Positions 19,939 through 28,660 of a DNA stretch of 64,000 nucleotides are shown here, one piece after another. The notes beneath the pieces are model-generated. The model saw only the letters and a list, made by a program, of their open reading frames with translations, was not told the origin of the DNA and did not search any database. How positions within the stretch are numbered: the first letter of the stretch is position 1; each line of letters starts with the position of its first letter. This stretch comes from Actinacidiphila alni. GTDB lineage: Bacteria; Actinomycetota; Actinomycetes; Streptomycetales; Streptomycetaceae. The stretch spans positions 124,001 to 188,000 of the forward strand of contig NZ_FONG01000001.1 in assembly GCF_900112845.1 (NCBI RefSeq). Direction: 5' to 3'. A program made the position numbers and the translations under genes.

Positions 19939-20063
19939 CCGCCGGTCCCGGAACGCGGCCGTGCCCGAGGTGACCGAAAGCCGCGGGTGACGTCGGCCAC
20001 AGGCACCCAGTAGCCTGCCGCTCTGGTTTCGGAAGCACACACTCCAGTGGGTAGCGTGAGGCG

Positions 20064-21338
20064 ATGAGCGACTCGAGCGACGGCGCCGACGGCGAACTGC
20101 GCCCGCTGCCCCTCCAGCACCGTTTCGACGGCCCGGACGACGCGCCCGTCATCGTGCTGGGCCCCGCGCTCGGCGCCACCTGGCACATGTGGGACCGGCA
20201 GCTCCCCGTCCTCACCGAGCAGTGGCGGGTGCTCCGCTACGAACTGCCGGGCCACGGCGGCGCCCCCGCCGAACCCGCCGCCTCGGTCGACGACCTGGCC
20301 ACCCGGCTGCTGGCCGTCCTCGACAAGGAGGGCGTGGAGAGCTTCGGCTACGCGGGCTGCTCGCTCGGCGCCGCGATCGGCGCCCGGCTGGCGCTGCTGC
20401 GCCCCGACCGGGTCGCAGCCCTCGCCCTGGTCTCGGCCGCCGCCCGGTACGGCACCGCCGACCTGTGGCGGCAGCGCGGCGTCGTGGTCCGGGCCAACGG
20501 CATGGACCGCACCGCGCTCGGCAGCCCCGAGCGCTGGTTCACCGGCGCCTTCCTGGCCACCCAGCCCGCCATCACCGAATGGGCCGTGCAGATGGTCAGG
20601 ACCACCGACGCGGACTGCTACGTCGCCGGCTGCGAGGCGCTCGCCTCCTTCGACATCCGCGACGCGCTCGGCAGCATCAAGCTGCCCACGCTGGTCGTGG
20701 CCGGCGCCGACGACACCGAGACACCGCCCGCCGACGCCCGGCTGCTGGTCGCCGGCATACCCGACGCCCGGCTCGCGGTCGTCCCCGGCACCGCGCACCT
20801 GGCGCCGGTCGAGGAACCGGTGGCGGTCGGCGACCTGCTCGCCACCCACTTCGCGGGCGCCTGGGCGGACACCGGCTCCCTGACAACGTCGTCGGTCGCC
20901 GTGCCCCCGGCGCCCGCCGTACCGCCGCAGGCCCCGCCCGCGCCGCCCGCCCCCGCACCCGACACGTACCAGGACGGGCTGCGGCTGCGGCGGGAGCTGA
21001 CCGGGGACGCCGAGGTGGACCGGGCGCTGGCCCGCGCCGAGGGCTTCGGGGCCGGCTTCGACGCCTTCCAGACCCGCTACGCCTGGGGCGAGGTCTGGTC
21101 CCGGCCGGGCCTGGACCGGCGCACCAGGAGCTGCGTGACACTCACCGCGCTGACCGCCACCGGGCAGCTGACGGAACTGGCCGAGCAGACCAGGGCCGCG
21201 CTGCGCAACGGCCTGACGCCCGCCGAGATCGAAGAGGTCCTGCTGCACACCGCCGTCTACTGCGGCCTGCCCGCCGCCCGGGCCGCCGTCGACACCGCCC
21301 GTACGGTCGTGCGGCAGGAGACCGGCGCGCACTCGTGA
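20064..21338 (+). CDS. pcaL: Fused 3-oxoadipate enol-lactonase / 4-carboxymuconolactone decarboxylase (PcaL-type)
   Basis: Two-domain enzyme of the beta-ketoadipate (protocatechuate) pathway, 424 residues. Domain 1 (about 1-265) is an alpha/beta hydrolase: oxyanion region 'LGPALGATWHMWD', nucleophile elbow 'GCSLG' with Ser100, acid 'GADDTETP' and His in 'PGTAHLAPVEEP'. A Pro/Ala linker (about 275-300) leads to domain 2 (about 320-424) of the carboxymuconolactone decarboxylase family ('RRTRSCVTLTALTATGQLTELAEQTRAALRNGL', 'EVLLHTAVYCGLPAARAAV'). Such a fusion is known as PcaL in streptomycetes. No pcaGHBIJ genes are nearby, so this copy is isolated and may be a paralogue. ATG 20064 is the first start of the frame. 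Confidence 0.85.
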   Translation: MSDSSDGADGELRPLPLQHRFDGPDDAPVIVLGPALGATWHMWDRQLPVLTEQWRVLRYELPGHGGAPAEPAASVDDLATRLLAVLDKEGVESFGYAGCSLGAAIGARLALLRPDRVAALALVSAAARYGTADLWRQRGVVVRANGMDRTALGSPERWFTGAFLATQPAITEWAVQMVRTTDADCYVAGCEALASFDIRDALGSIKLPTLVVAGADDTETPPADARLLVAGIPDARLAVVPGTAHLAPVEEPVAVGDLLATHFAGAWADTGSLTTSSVAVPPAPAVPPQAPPAPPAPAPDTYQDGLRLRRELTGDAEVDRALARAEGFGAGFDAFQTRYAWGEVWSRPGLDRRTRSCVTLTALTATGQLTELAEQTRAALRNGLTPAEIEEVLLHTAVYCGLPAARAAVDTARTVVRQETGAHS

Positions 21339-21350
21339 GGCGGGACCCGG

Positions 21351-21384
21351 GGCGACCCTCGGCGCGACCCTCGGCGCGACCCGG
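21351..21384. repeat. Short tandem repeat between pcaL and MBL gene
   Basis: About three head-to-tail copies of a 10-12 bp unit (GGCGCGACCCTC; copies at 21351, 21361 and 21373). It lies 13 bp after the pcaL stop. Probably slippage-prone filler; no hairpin. Confidence 0.5.
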
Positions 21385-21444
21385 CACCGGGGGAGCGGGC
21401 AGGATGGGGGAGTATCCGCACACGCGCTGCCGAGGACGGTCCCT

Positions 21445-22077
21445 GTGAAGCTCACCAAGAAGCGCCACGCCTGCATCCGGCTGGAGAAGGACGGGCAGGT
21501 GCTCGTCATCGACCCGGGCACCTTCACCGAGGAGGACGCGGCCGTCGGCGCCGACGCCATCCTCGTCACCCACGAGCACCTGGACCACTTCAACGAGGAC
21601 CGGCTGCGCGCCGGGCTCGAAGCCAATCCCGGCGCCCGGCTGTGGACGCTGCGCAGCGTCGCCGAGAAGGTCTCCGCGGCCTTCCCCGGCCGGGTGCACA
21701 CCGTCGGCCACGGCGACACCTTCCAGGCGGCGGGCTTCGACGTCCAGGTGCACGGCGAACTGCACGCCGTCATCCACCCGGACATCCCGCGGATCACCAA
21801 CGTCGGCTATCTCGTCGACGGTTCGGTCTTCCACCCCGGCGACGCGCTCACCGTGCCCGGCGCGGACGTGGACACCCTGCTGCTGCCCGTACAGGCGCCG
21901 TGGAGCAAGATCTCCGAGGTCATCGACTATGTGCGCGAAGTCAAACCGCGTCGCGCGATCGATGTGCACGACGCGCTGCTGACCGATCTGGCCCGGCCGA
22001 TCTACGACATGCAGATCGGCGGTCTGGGCGGCGCCGAGCACGTCAGGCTCACCCCGGGCGACAGCTCGGACGCCTGA
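21445..22077 (+). CDS. Metallo-beta-lactamase fold hydrolase (UlaG-like)
   Basis: 210 residues. The metal site 'THEHLDHF' (His43, His45, Asp47, His48) and later 'FHPGDAL' and 'IDVHDALLTD' fit the MBL superfamily, in the group with UlaG-like and RNase Z-like hydrolases. The opening 'MKLTKKRHACIRLEKDGQVLVIDPG' is typical of a streptomycete group of unknown substrate. GTG 21445 follows a weak ribosome site. It is cytosolic: no signal peptide. It stands before xth with a 74-bp gap; no pathway link is seen. Confidence 0.85.
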   Translation: MKLTKKRHACIRLEKDGQVLVIDPGTFTEEDAAVGADAILVTHEHLDHFNEDRLRAGLEANPGARLWTLRSVAEKVSAAFPGRVHTVGHGDTFQAAGFDVQVHGELHAVIHPDIPRITNVGYLVDGSVFHPGDALTVPGADVDTLLLPVQAPWSKISEVIDYVREVKPRRAIDVHDALLTDLARPIYDMQIGGLGGAEHVRLTPGDSSDA

Positions 22078-22151
22078 CGGCCCGAGCCGCTGCCGACGGC
22101 TGTCGGGCGGCCGCCGGGTGACTGTCGGACCCAGCGGCTAAGTTGGTGGAC

Positions 22152-22931
22152 ATGCGCATCGCGACCTGGAACATCAACTCGATCACCGCCCGCCTGCCGC
22201 GGCTGCTCGCCTGGCTGGAGAGCAGCGGCACCGATGTCCTGTGCCTCCAGGAGACCAAGTGCACCGCCGAGCAGTTCCCGCGCGACGAGCTGCGCGAGCT
22301 GGGGTACGAGGCCGCGGTGCACGCCACCGGCAGGTGGAACGGGGTGGCGCTGGTCTCCCGGGTGGGCCTGGAGGACGTCGTCGAGGGCCTGCCCGGCGGC
22401 CCCGACTACGAGGGCGTGCACGAGCCGCGCTCGGTCTCCGCGACCTGCGGCCCGGTCCGCCTCTGGTCGGTCTACGTGCCCAACGGCCGCGAGGTCGGCC
22501 ACCCGCACTACGCCTACAAGCTCCAGTGGTTCGAGGCGCTGCGCGCCGCCGTCGCCGAGGACGCGGCGGGCCCGCGGCCCTTCGCGGTGCTCGGCGACTT
22601 CAATGTGGCGCCCGCCGACGAGGACGTGTGGGACCTGTCGGTCTTCGAGGGCCAGACGCATGTCACCGAACCCGAGCGGGCCGCGCTGGCCGCCCTGCGC
22701 GGGACCGGCCTCACCGATGTGGTGCCGCGCCCGCTGAAGTACGACCACCCGTTCACCTACTGGGACTACCGCCAGCTCGGCTTCCCCAAGAACCGCGGCA
22801 TGCGGATCGACCTGGTGTACGGCAACGAACCGTTCGCCAAGGCCGTCGGCGACGCGTACGTGGACCGCGAGGAGCGCAAGGGCAAGGGCGCCTCCGACCA
22901 CGCGCCCGTCGTGGTGGACCTGGAGGTCTGA
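22152..22931 (+). CDS. xth: Exodeoxyribonuclease III / AP endonuclease
   Basis: Class II apurinic endonuclease and 3'-5' exonuclease of base excision repair, 259 residues. Catalytic and metal residues are in the usual places: Asn7 in 'RIATWNINS', Glu34 in 'LCLQETKC', 'WNGVALVSR', Asp/Asn pair in 'VLGDFNVAP', 'GMRIDLVYG', and final 'GASDHAPVVVDL' with the Asp-His pair. ATG 22152 was chosen so the protein starts directly at the first strand; upstream TTG and GTG codons in frame add only 3 residues. A gene of 126 codons follows after 3 bp. Confidence 0.96.
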   Translation: MRIATWNINSITARLPRLLAWLESSGTDVLCLQETKCTAEQFPRDELRELGYEAAVHATGRWNGVALVSRVGLEDVVEGLPGGPDYEGVHEPRSVSATCGPVRLWSVYVPNGREVGHPHYAYKLQWFEALRAAVAEDAAGPRPFAVLGDFNVAPADEDVWDLSVFEGQTHVTEPERAALAALRGTGLTDVVPRPLKYDHPFTYWDYRQLGFPKNRGMRIDLVYGNEPFAKAVGDAYVDREERKGKGASDHAPVVVDLEV

Positions 22932-22934
22932 CCG

Positions 22935-23312
22935 ATGGAAAGCGCGCCCGACCCCGGCACCATGACCGAACTCCTCGGCGAGTGCCCGCTGCTGCGCGCC
23001 CGCGCCGCCGACTCCGGGGTGGACCTGGACGACACGCCGGAGTCGCTGACCGCGCTCGACCAGCTCGCGCCCGACTGGCGGGACGGCGAGGAGGACGAGC
23101 TGTCCGGGCTCGGCAATGACGCGGGGCTCTACCTCGGCACCGTCGTCGTCCGCACCGTCCCGGGCGCCGGCTGGACGCTCCGGCCGAACGGCGACCCCGT
23201 GGTACGCCTCGCCTCCGGCCGTGAGATCGAGGTCGTGGAGATCGGCCACGCGTGGGCCGAGAGCGGCAGCCCCGAGCTGTCCCAGGTGCTCGCCGAGTCG
23301 TCGGAAGACTGA
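22935..23312 (+). CDS. Small acidic protein, possibly DUF6278
   Basis: 125 residues, strongly acidic, no signal or membrane segment. It begins 'MESAPDPGTMTELLGECPLLRARA', with 'DDTPESLTALDQLAPDWRDGEEDELSGLGNDAGLYLGTVVVRTVPGAGW' in the middle. It resembles small streptomycete proteins I remember as DUF6278, but I cannot confirm this. ATG 22935 lies 3 bp after xth, so the two are co-transcribed, a weak hint at DNA repair or nucleotide context. Function unknown. Confidence 0.72.
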   Translation: MESAPDPGTMTELLGECPLLRARAADSGVDLDDTPESLTALDQLAPDWRDGEEDELSGLGNDAGLYLGTVVVRTVPGAGWTLRPNGDPVVRLASGREIEVVEIGHAWAESGSPELSQVLAESSED

Positions 23313-23472
23313 ACGTCCGCGCGGCGGCGCGCCGTCACCCGATCCGGTGGTCCGCAGCACACCGTGCGGGTCGGTCACGGGCGTGTCAGCCGCCGATGGC
23401 CCGGCACGGCCCGGTCGTACGTGCATGATGGCGCCGGAGGTTCCCCCACCAGCTCGGTACCGGAGGCGCGAC

Positions 23473-23724
23473 GTGGACTCCCTTCAGCAGCTCCCGAACA
23501 TCGGGGCGGTGCTCGCCGACCGCCTGCGCCGGGCCGGCGTGGACGACGCGGGCGAACTGCGGCGCCTGGGCTCCGGCCGCGCCTTCGAGAAGATCCGCCC
23601 CGAACTGCCCGAGGACGCCTGCACCCACACCCTGCTCGCCCTGGAGGGCGCGCTGCGCGGCATGCGCTGGACCGCGATCCCGCAGACCGAACGCGACACA
23701 CTCGTCCACCGCGTGCTGGGCTGA
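23473..23724 (+). CDS. TfoX/Sxy C-terminal domain protein
   Basis: 83 residues from GTG 23473, with GGAGG 8 bases upstream. The whole protein matches the TfoX C-terminal domain: a helix-hairpin-helix-like segment '[38 protein letters not shown]', then '[17 protein letters not shown]' and '[10 protein letters not shown]'. In Haemophilus Sxy this domain follows an N-terminal domain and acts in competence gene control; stand-alone C-terminal domains are common in actinobacteria and have no assigned role. It is 8 bp before the amino-acid ABC transporter, which is probably chance or read-through. Confidence 0.82.
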   Translation: MDSLQQLPNIGAVLADRLRRAGVDDAGELRRLGSGRAFEKIRPELPEDACTHTLLALEGALRGMRWTAIPQTERDTLVHRVLG

Positions 23725-23732
23725 CCGCGCGG

Positions 23733-24476
23733 ATGGCCAGGGAACCACTGATCGTCCTCAGCGGGGTCAACAAGCACTTCGGTCAGCTGCATGTGCTCAA
23801 GGACATCGAGCTGACCATCGGCCGCGGCGAGGTCGTGGTCGTCATCGGCCCCTCGGGCTCCGGCAAGTCCACCCTGTGCCGGGCCATCAACCGGCTGGAG
23901 CCGGTCGAGTCGGGCACCATCACCATCGACGGCGAGCCGCTGCCCGCCGAGGGCCGCGCGCTGGCCCGGCTGCGCGCCGACGTCGGCATGGTCTTCCAGT
24001 CCTTCAACCTCTTCGCGCACAAGACCGTGCTGCAGAACGTGATGCTCGCACCGGTCAAGGTGCGGGGCCGGGGCAAGGCCGAGTCCGAGCGGCACGCCCG
24101 TGAACTGCTGGAGCGGGTCGGGCTGGTGGCGCACGCCGACAAGTACCCGGCACAGCTGTCCGGCGGCCAGCAGCAGCGGGTCGCCATCGCCCGCGCGCTG
24201 GCGATGAACCCCAAGGCGATGCTCTTCGACGAGCCGACCTCCGCACTCGACCCCGAGATGATCAACGAGGTGCTGGAGGTGATGCGGCAGCTCGCCGAGG
24301 AGGGCATGACCATGGTCGTGGTCACCCACGAGATGGGCTTCGCCCGCTCCGCCGCGCACCGGGTGGTCTTCATGGCCGACGGCCGGATCATCGAGGACCG
24401 GGTGCCCGAGGAGTTCTTCACCGCGCCCGAGAGCGAGCGAGCCAAGGACTTCCTCTCCAAGATCCTGCACCACTGA
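23733..24476 (+). CDS. gluA: Glutamate-type amino acid ABC transporter ATP-binding protein
   Basis: ATPase of a polar amino acid importer, 247 residues. Walker A 'GPSGSGKST', Q-loop '[20 protein letters not shown]', signature '[16 protein letters not shown]', Walker B '[15 protein letters not shown]', switch His '[10 protein letters not shown]' and the C-terminal '[20 protein letters not shown]' are those of GlnQ/GluA proteins. ATG 23733 was chosen because the family begins near '[12 protein letters not shown]'. The genes for binding protein and two permeases follow in the order gluBCD, the glutamate uptake arrangement first described in Corynebacterium. Confidence 0.95.
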   Translation: MAREPLIVLSGVNKHFGQLHVLKDIELTIGRGEVVVVIGPSGSGKSTLCRAINRLEPVESGTITIDGEPLPAEGRALARLRADVGMVFQSFNLFAHKTVLQNVMLAPVKVRGRGKAESERHARELLERVGLVAHADKYPAQLSGGQQQRVAIARALAMNPKAMLFDEPTSALDPEMINEVLEVMRQLAEEGMTMVVVTHEMGFARSAAHRVVFMADGRIIEDRVPEEFFTAPESERAKDFLSKILHH

Positions 24477-24547
24477 CGTGCACCGCTGACCTGCACCACT
24501 GACCCGCGCCACCGCCCCCAGCACCGACCCGCACCACTGACCAGCAC
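24471..24547. repeat. Degenerate 13-bp tandem repeat between gluA and gluB
   Basis: About six imperfect units of CACTGACCTGCAC fill almost all of the gap: 24471-24483, 24484-24496, 24497-24509, 24510-24524, 24525-24534 and 24535-24547. The first unit overlaps the end of gluA including its stop. It looks like expansion of the gluA 3' end by slippage. It may alter the ATPase/binding protein expression ratio, but no hairpin is evident. Confidence 0.7.
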
Positions 24548-24557
24548 CGGGACCGCC

Positions 24558-25481
24558 ATGCGACGACGCTCCATCCGGCTCGTCACGCCGGTCTGCCTGG
24601 CCGCGGTCGCCGTGCTCACCGCACTCGCCGGCCTGACCGGCTGCGGCAAGCAGGGCAGCCCGCCCGCCAAGGGACCGCGCTCGGACGACCTGCCGACGTA
24701 TCAGGTGATGCGCGACTTCGCGCTGCCCGCCTCCCGCACCTGGAGCGCCGCGCACCGGCGCGGCAAGGTCGTGGTCGGCGTCAAGGACGACCAGCCGTAT
24801 CTGGGCGAGCGCGATCCGGCCACCGGTACGTACTCCGGTTTCGACATCGAGATCGCCCGGATGATGGCCGCCTCGCTGGGCTTCGGCGCGGACCGCATCC
24901 AGTACAAGCCGATCGCCTCCGCCAACCGCGAGACCGCGCTGAGCAACGGTCAGATCGACTACTACGTCGGCACGTACACCATCAACGACCTGCGCAAGAA
25001 GCAGGTCGGCTTCGCCGGGCCGTACTACATGGCCGGGCAGGGACTGCTGGTGCGCAAGGACGAGAAGGACATCAACGGCCCGCAGGACCTGGACGGCAAG
25101 AAGGTCTGCTCGGCGGCCGGTTCCACCCCGATCCAGCGGATCGAGAAGGACTACCCGGACGCGACGCCGGTCACGTACGACACGTACTCGGTGTGCGTGG
25201 ACAATCTGCTGACCTATCAGGTCGACGCGGTCACCACCGACGACTCGATCCTGCTGGGCTACGCGGCCAAGGCCCCGGACGAGATGAAGGTGGTCGGCAA
25301 GCCCTTCTCGAAGGAGCCGTACGGCATCGGGCTGGCCAAGGGCGACACGGCGCTGCGCAACGCGCTGGACGACGCGATCGAGACGCACGTGCGCAACGGC
25401 GACTGGAAGAAGGCGTATCAGGCGACGCTCGGCCTGTCCGGGGTGCCCGCGCCCGCCCCGCCGCCCGTCGACCGGTACTGA
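24558..25481 (+). CDS. gluB: Glutamate-type ABC transporter substrate-binding lipoprotein
   Basis: Extracellular solute-binding protein family 3, 307 residues. Lipoprotein signal with lipobox LTGC (Cys29). The mature part has 'GKVVVGVKDDQPYLGERDPATGTYSGFDIEIARMMA', 'QIDYYVGTYTINDLRKKQVGFAGPYYMAGQGLLV' and 'VTTDDSILLGYAA', typical for glutamate/glutamine binding (GluB/GlnH). A region between the lipid anchor and the binding domain of about 40 residues is longer than in many homologues. ATG 24558 follows the 13-bp repeat region. The glutamate ligand is inferred from family and operon order. Confidence 0.92.
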   Translation: MRRRSIRLVTPVCLAAVAVLTALAGLTGCGKQGSPPAKGPRSDDLPTYQVMRDFALPASRTWSAAHRRGKVVVGVKDDQPYLGERDPATGTYSGFDIEIARMMAASLGFGADRIQYKPIASANRETALSNGQIDYYVGTYTINDLRKKQVGFAGPYYMAGQGLLVRKDEKDINGPQDLDGKKVCSAAGSTPIQRIEKDYPDATPVTYDTYSVCVDNLLTYQVDAVTTDDSILLGYAAKAPDEMKVVGKPFSKEPYGIGLAKGDTALRNALDDAIETHVRNGDWKKAYQATLGLSGVPAPAPPPVDRY

Positions 25482-25508
25482 CCCGGCACTGAAAGGGGCC
25501 CGACGCCG

Positions 25509-26153
25509 ATGAATGTGCTGTCCGACAATTTCTCGCTCTTCGCCAAGGGGCTGTGGGGCACGGTGCAGCTGACCCTGCTCGCCGGGGCGCTCTCGCTCGT
25601 GGTGGGGGTGATCATCGCCGGTTTCCGGGTGTCGCCGGTCAAGGCGCTGCGCGCCTTCGGCACCGCGTGGGTGACGGTGCTGCGCAACACCCCGCTGACG
25701 CTGCTGTTCTTCGCGGTGCTGCTCGGCCTGCCGCGCTTCGGCGTGGTGCTGCCCTTCCGGGTCTTCGCGGTGCTGGCGCTCGGCGCGTACACCTCGGCGT
25801 TCATCTGCGAGGCGGTCAGGGCCGGTATCAACACCGTGCCGCTGGGTCAGGGCGAGGCGGCCCGCAGCCTCGGCATGACCTTCACCCAGACGCTGAGTCT
25901 GGTGGTGCTGCCGCAGGCGGCCCGCTCGGTGATCTCGCCGATCGGCTCCACACTGATCGCGCTCGCCAAGAACTCCGCGATCGCCGGCTCCTTCTCGGTC
26001 ACCGAACTGCTGGGCACGTACAAACCGCTCAACGAACTGGGCTACAGCATCGTGTGGACCTTCGTCTGGATCGCCGTCGGCTATCTGATCGTCACGCTCA
26101 CGATCAGCGCCGTCTTCAATCTGCTGGAGCGGAAGCTGGGGGTCGCCCGATGA
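25509..26153 (+). CDS. gluC: Glutamate-type ABC transporter permease 1
   Basis: HisM/GlnP-type permease, 214 residues, five predicted membrane helices. The opening 'LFAKGLWGTVQLTLLAGALSLVVGVIIAGFRVSP' and the EAA-like loop 'INTVPLGQGEAARSLGMTFTQTLSLVVLPQAAR' identify the amino acid permease family. ATG 25509 lies 27 bp after gluB with an AAAGGGG ribosome site. The stop overlaps the start of the second permease gene (ATGA), so the two subunits are translationally coupled and should form a heterodimer. Confidence 0.95.
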   Translation: MNVLSDNFSLFAKGLWGTVQLTLLAGALSLVVGVIIAGFRVSPVKALRAFGTAWVTVLRNTPLTLLFFAVLLGLPRFGVVLPFRVFAVLALGAYTSAFICEAVRAGINTVPLGQGEAARSLGMTFTQTLSLVVLPQAARSVISPIGSTLIALAKNSAIAGSFSVTELLGTYKPLNELGYSIVWTFVWIAVGYLIVTLTISAVFNLLERKLGVAR

Positions 26154-26992
26154 GCGGCAGCAGCGCGCTGTACGACATCCCGGGGCCCAAGGCGCTAGCC
26201 AGGCACCGGCTGTACGCCTGGATCACCACGGCGGTGCTGGCCGCGCTGGTCGGCCTGATCGTCTGGAAGCTGGTGGACACCGGCCAGTTCGCGGCCGTGA
26301 AATGGCGGCCGTTCGAATACGAGGGCATCCAGCGGCTGCTGCTGCGGGGCCTGGGCAACACGCTCAAGGCGTTCGGCTGGGCGGCGGCGCTGTCCCTGGT
26401 GTTCGGCGCGGTCTTCGCCGCGGGACGGCTGTCCGACCACCGGGTGGTGCGCTGGTTCAGCACCCTGGTCGTGGAGTTCTTCCGGGCCATGCCACTGCTG
26501 GTGATGATCTTCTTCATCTTCATCGCCCTCAAGCTGGAGCCGATGACGGCCCTGGTCATCGGGCTCACCCTCTACAACGGCTCGGTGCTCGCCGAGGTCT
26601 TCCGCTCCGGTGTCAACGCGGTGCCGCGCGGCCAGGGCGAGGCCGCCTTCGCGCTCGGCATGCGCAAGACGCAGGTGATGGCGCAGGTGCTGGTGCCGCA
26701 GGCGGCCCGCGCGATGCTGCCCGCGATCGTCAGCCAACTCGTGGTGGCCCTGAAGGACACCTCGCTCGGCTACCTGATCACCTACGAGGAGTTCCTCTAC
26801 GCGGGCAAGCTGATCGCCACCAATCTCGACTACGACCTGCCCTTCATCCCGGTCGTGATGGTGATCGCGCCGATCTACATCGGCATGTGCATGCTGCTGT
26901 CGTGGTTCGCCAACTGGCTGGCGGGCCGTGAACGGCGCAGCCCCAAGGTGAAGGACACGCCGGTCACGGTCGACACACCGCAGGAGATCTAG
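26150..26992 (+). CDS. gluD: Glutamate-type ABC transporter permease 2
   Basis: Second permease of the heterodimer, 280 residues. A cytoplasmic N-terminus of about 25 residues, one extra helix ('ITTAVLAALVGLIVWKLV') and then the permease core: 'GLGNTLKAFGWAAALSLVFGAVFA', 'FFRAMPLLVMIFFIFIAL' and EAA-like loop 'VNAVPRGQGEAAFALGMRKTQVMAQVLVPQAAR'. ATG 26150 overlaps gluC. Only 15 bp separate its stop from the stop of the convergent CocE-like gene, and no strong terminator fits there, so the two transcripts probably overlap. Confidence 0.95.
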   Translation: MSGSSALYDIPGPKALARHRLYAWITTAVLAALVGLIVWKLVDTGQFAAVKWRPFEYEGIQRLLLRGLGNTLKAFGWAAALSLVFGAVFAAGRLSDHRVVRWFSTLVVEFFRAMPLLVMIFFIFIALKLEPMTALVIGLTLYNGSVLAEVFRSGVNAVPRGQGEAAFALGMRKTQVMAQVLVPQAARAMLPAIVSQLVVALKDTSLGYLITYEEFLYAGKLIATNLDYDLPFIPVVMVIAPIYIGMCMLLSWFANWLAGRERRSPKVKDTPVTVDTPQEI

Positions 26993-27007
26993 GCTTTTCC
27001 CAGTGGA

Positions 27008-28660
27008 TCACTCGTCCCGCAGCGGCACCGACAGCGTCGAGGGATCGGCGGCGGGGGAGGAGAAGGTCACCGTCGCGAAGGCCGGGTTCTCCCCGATGTA
27101 GAGCGGGTCGGCGGTGTCCACGACCAGCGCGAGCCGGTGCCCGGCCGGTACGTCGTACGCCGTCGCCTGGAGCGCGATGTCGGTGCCGAACGCCTTGCCC
27201 GGTGTCTTCCCGATCCAGGTGTACGGCGCGTGCGCGACCAGCTTGCCGGTGCCGAGCGCGTCCACGTCGTAGAGGTAGGCGATCACCGTGCCGTTGGCCG
27301 CCGACGGGGTGAGCGTGGTGTGCAGCACCGCGGTGCCGCGCACATGGCGGGCGGTGGCGTACGGCTGCGACTGCCACACCCCGGCGAAGGCGCGCGGCAG
27401 CAGCGGGATCGAGGCGGTGGGCGGCGCCTTGGCGAACTGGTCGAGCAGGCTGGACAGGAAGATCACCCCGCCGTCCGCGCCGGAGTCCGCGCCGGTGCCG
27501 ATCGTGGTGCGCCAGCCGGAGCCCGCGTCGCCGCCGAGCGCCCCGGTGCGCAGGCCCTTGGCGCCCAGCGCCAGCTTCTCGGTCCTCGACGGCACCGCCG
27601 ACCAGTCCGCGTACCCCTCGTAGGCGCCGGTGGAGCGGGACTTGAGCTGGACCGGGGGCTGCCGGTCGATGCCGTTGTCGCTGCCCTTGAGGTAGTGGTC
27701 GAGCCAGGCGCGGGCGTCGGTCCAGGTGTCGTTGGGCAGCCCCAGCAGACCGGTGGCCTCGGCGGTCGCGTGGTCGCCCGGGCGGAATTCCAGCCGTTTG
27801 GGGCCGGTCAGCTTCTCGTAGAAGTCGGCGTACTGATTGGGCGGGAAGAGGCTGTCGCCCCACGCGTTGGCGAGCATCACCGCGGTGTGGTGGGCGTTGA
27901 GCTGGTCCACATAGGTGAGCGGCGAGCGCAGCCTGCCCCAGGCGATCATGGTGTCCTCGTTGGCCAGGTTGGCGCTGAGGAAATTGCTCAGGATCGACTG
28001 GAGTTCGGCGCTGGGGCGGCCGGTCAGATAGGCGGCGCCGCCGAGCAGCGCGGCGGCCTGGAGGTGCGGGGTGCGGCCCTGGTAGATCGACTCGACCAGG
28101 TCGGCCCAGCCGCTGAGCGCGGCCACCGCCTTGATCCGCGGGTCGTGCGCGGCGCCCAGCAGCGAGATGCCGGCCCCGTACGAGACGCCGGCCATGCCGA
28201 TCCGGTCCGGGTCGGCCGGGGTGTTGGCGAGCGTCCAGTCGATCACCTCGGACACGTCGGCGACGTCCGGCGGGCCCGCGGTCTCGATCTCGCCGCCGGA
28301 CAGCCAGAAGCCGCGGCTGGTGTAACTGACCACCACATAGCCGGAGTCGGCGAGCAGCTTCTCCTGGGCCAGGTACTCCAGGTCGTTGATCGCCCAGCTG
28401 CTGGGCAGCACGACGACCGGGTAGCGCTGCGAGCCGTCGTAGCCGGCGGGGGTGTAGACGTTCGCCTTGAGGGTGATGCCGCCCGAGCCGGGGATGTCGA
28501 CGAAGCGCAGCGTCGGGGCGGCGGCCGGGGCGGCGGCGTACGCGGCCGAGGCGGGGGCGGCGGGTGCGGGTGCGGGTGCGGCGGTGGCCGAGGGGGCGAG
28601 GCCGAGGGCCGTGGAGGCGAGCAGAGCCGCGCCGACGACACCCGCTGTGGTTGCTCTCAT
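27008..28660 (-). CDS. Secreted CocE/NonD family hydrolase (X-Pro dipeptidyl-peptidase-like)
   Basis: 550 residues with a Sec signal peptide ('RATTAGVVGAALLASTALGLAPSATAAPA') and an Ala/Pro-rich linker. An alpha/beta-hydrolase domain of the peptidase S15 type follows: 'YPVVVLPSSWAINDLEYLAQEKLLADSGYVVVSYTSRGFWLSGG', nucleophile elbow 'GVSYG' with Ser160, acid and His in 'LANAWGDSLFPPNQ' and 'FRPGDHATAEATG'. It ends in a jelly-roll C-terminal domain ('TPSAANGTVIAYLYDVDALG', 'GHRLALVVDTADPLY'). The substrate may be an ester or a Pro-containing peptide; cocaine esterase itself is not implied. ATG 28660 has CAGGAG upstream. It is divergent from transketolase. Confidence 0.88.
   Translation of the reverse strand: MRATTAGVVGAALLASTALGLAPSATAAPAPAPAAPASAAYAAAPAAAPTLRFVDIPGSGGITLKANVYTPAGYDGSQRYPVVVLPSSWAINDLEYLAQEKLLADSGYVVVSYTSRGFWLSGGEIETAGPPDVADVSEVIDWTLANTPADPDRIGMAGVSYGAGISLLGAAHDPRIKAVAALSGWADLVESIYQGRTPHLQAAALLGGAAYLTGRPSAELQSILSNFLSANLANEDTMIAWGRLRSPLTYVDQLNAHHTAVMLANAWGDSLFPPNQYADFYEKLTGPKRLEFRPGDHATAEATGLLGLPNDTWTDARAWLDHYLKGSDNGIDRQPPVQLKSRSTGAYEGYADWSAVPSRTEKLALGAKGLRTGALGGDAGSGWRTTIGTGADSGADGGVIFLSSLLDQFAKAPPTASIPLLPRAFAGVWQSQPYATARHVRGTAVLHTTLTPSAANGTVIAYLYDVDALGTGKLVAHAPYTWIGKTPGKAFGTDIALQATAYDVPAGHRLALVVDTADPLYIGENPAFATVTFSSPAADPSTLSVPLRDE

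Noticed and set aside
24471-24547. CRISPR-like array
   Set aside because: Units of 13 bp are contiguous with no spacers and no cas genes occur.
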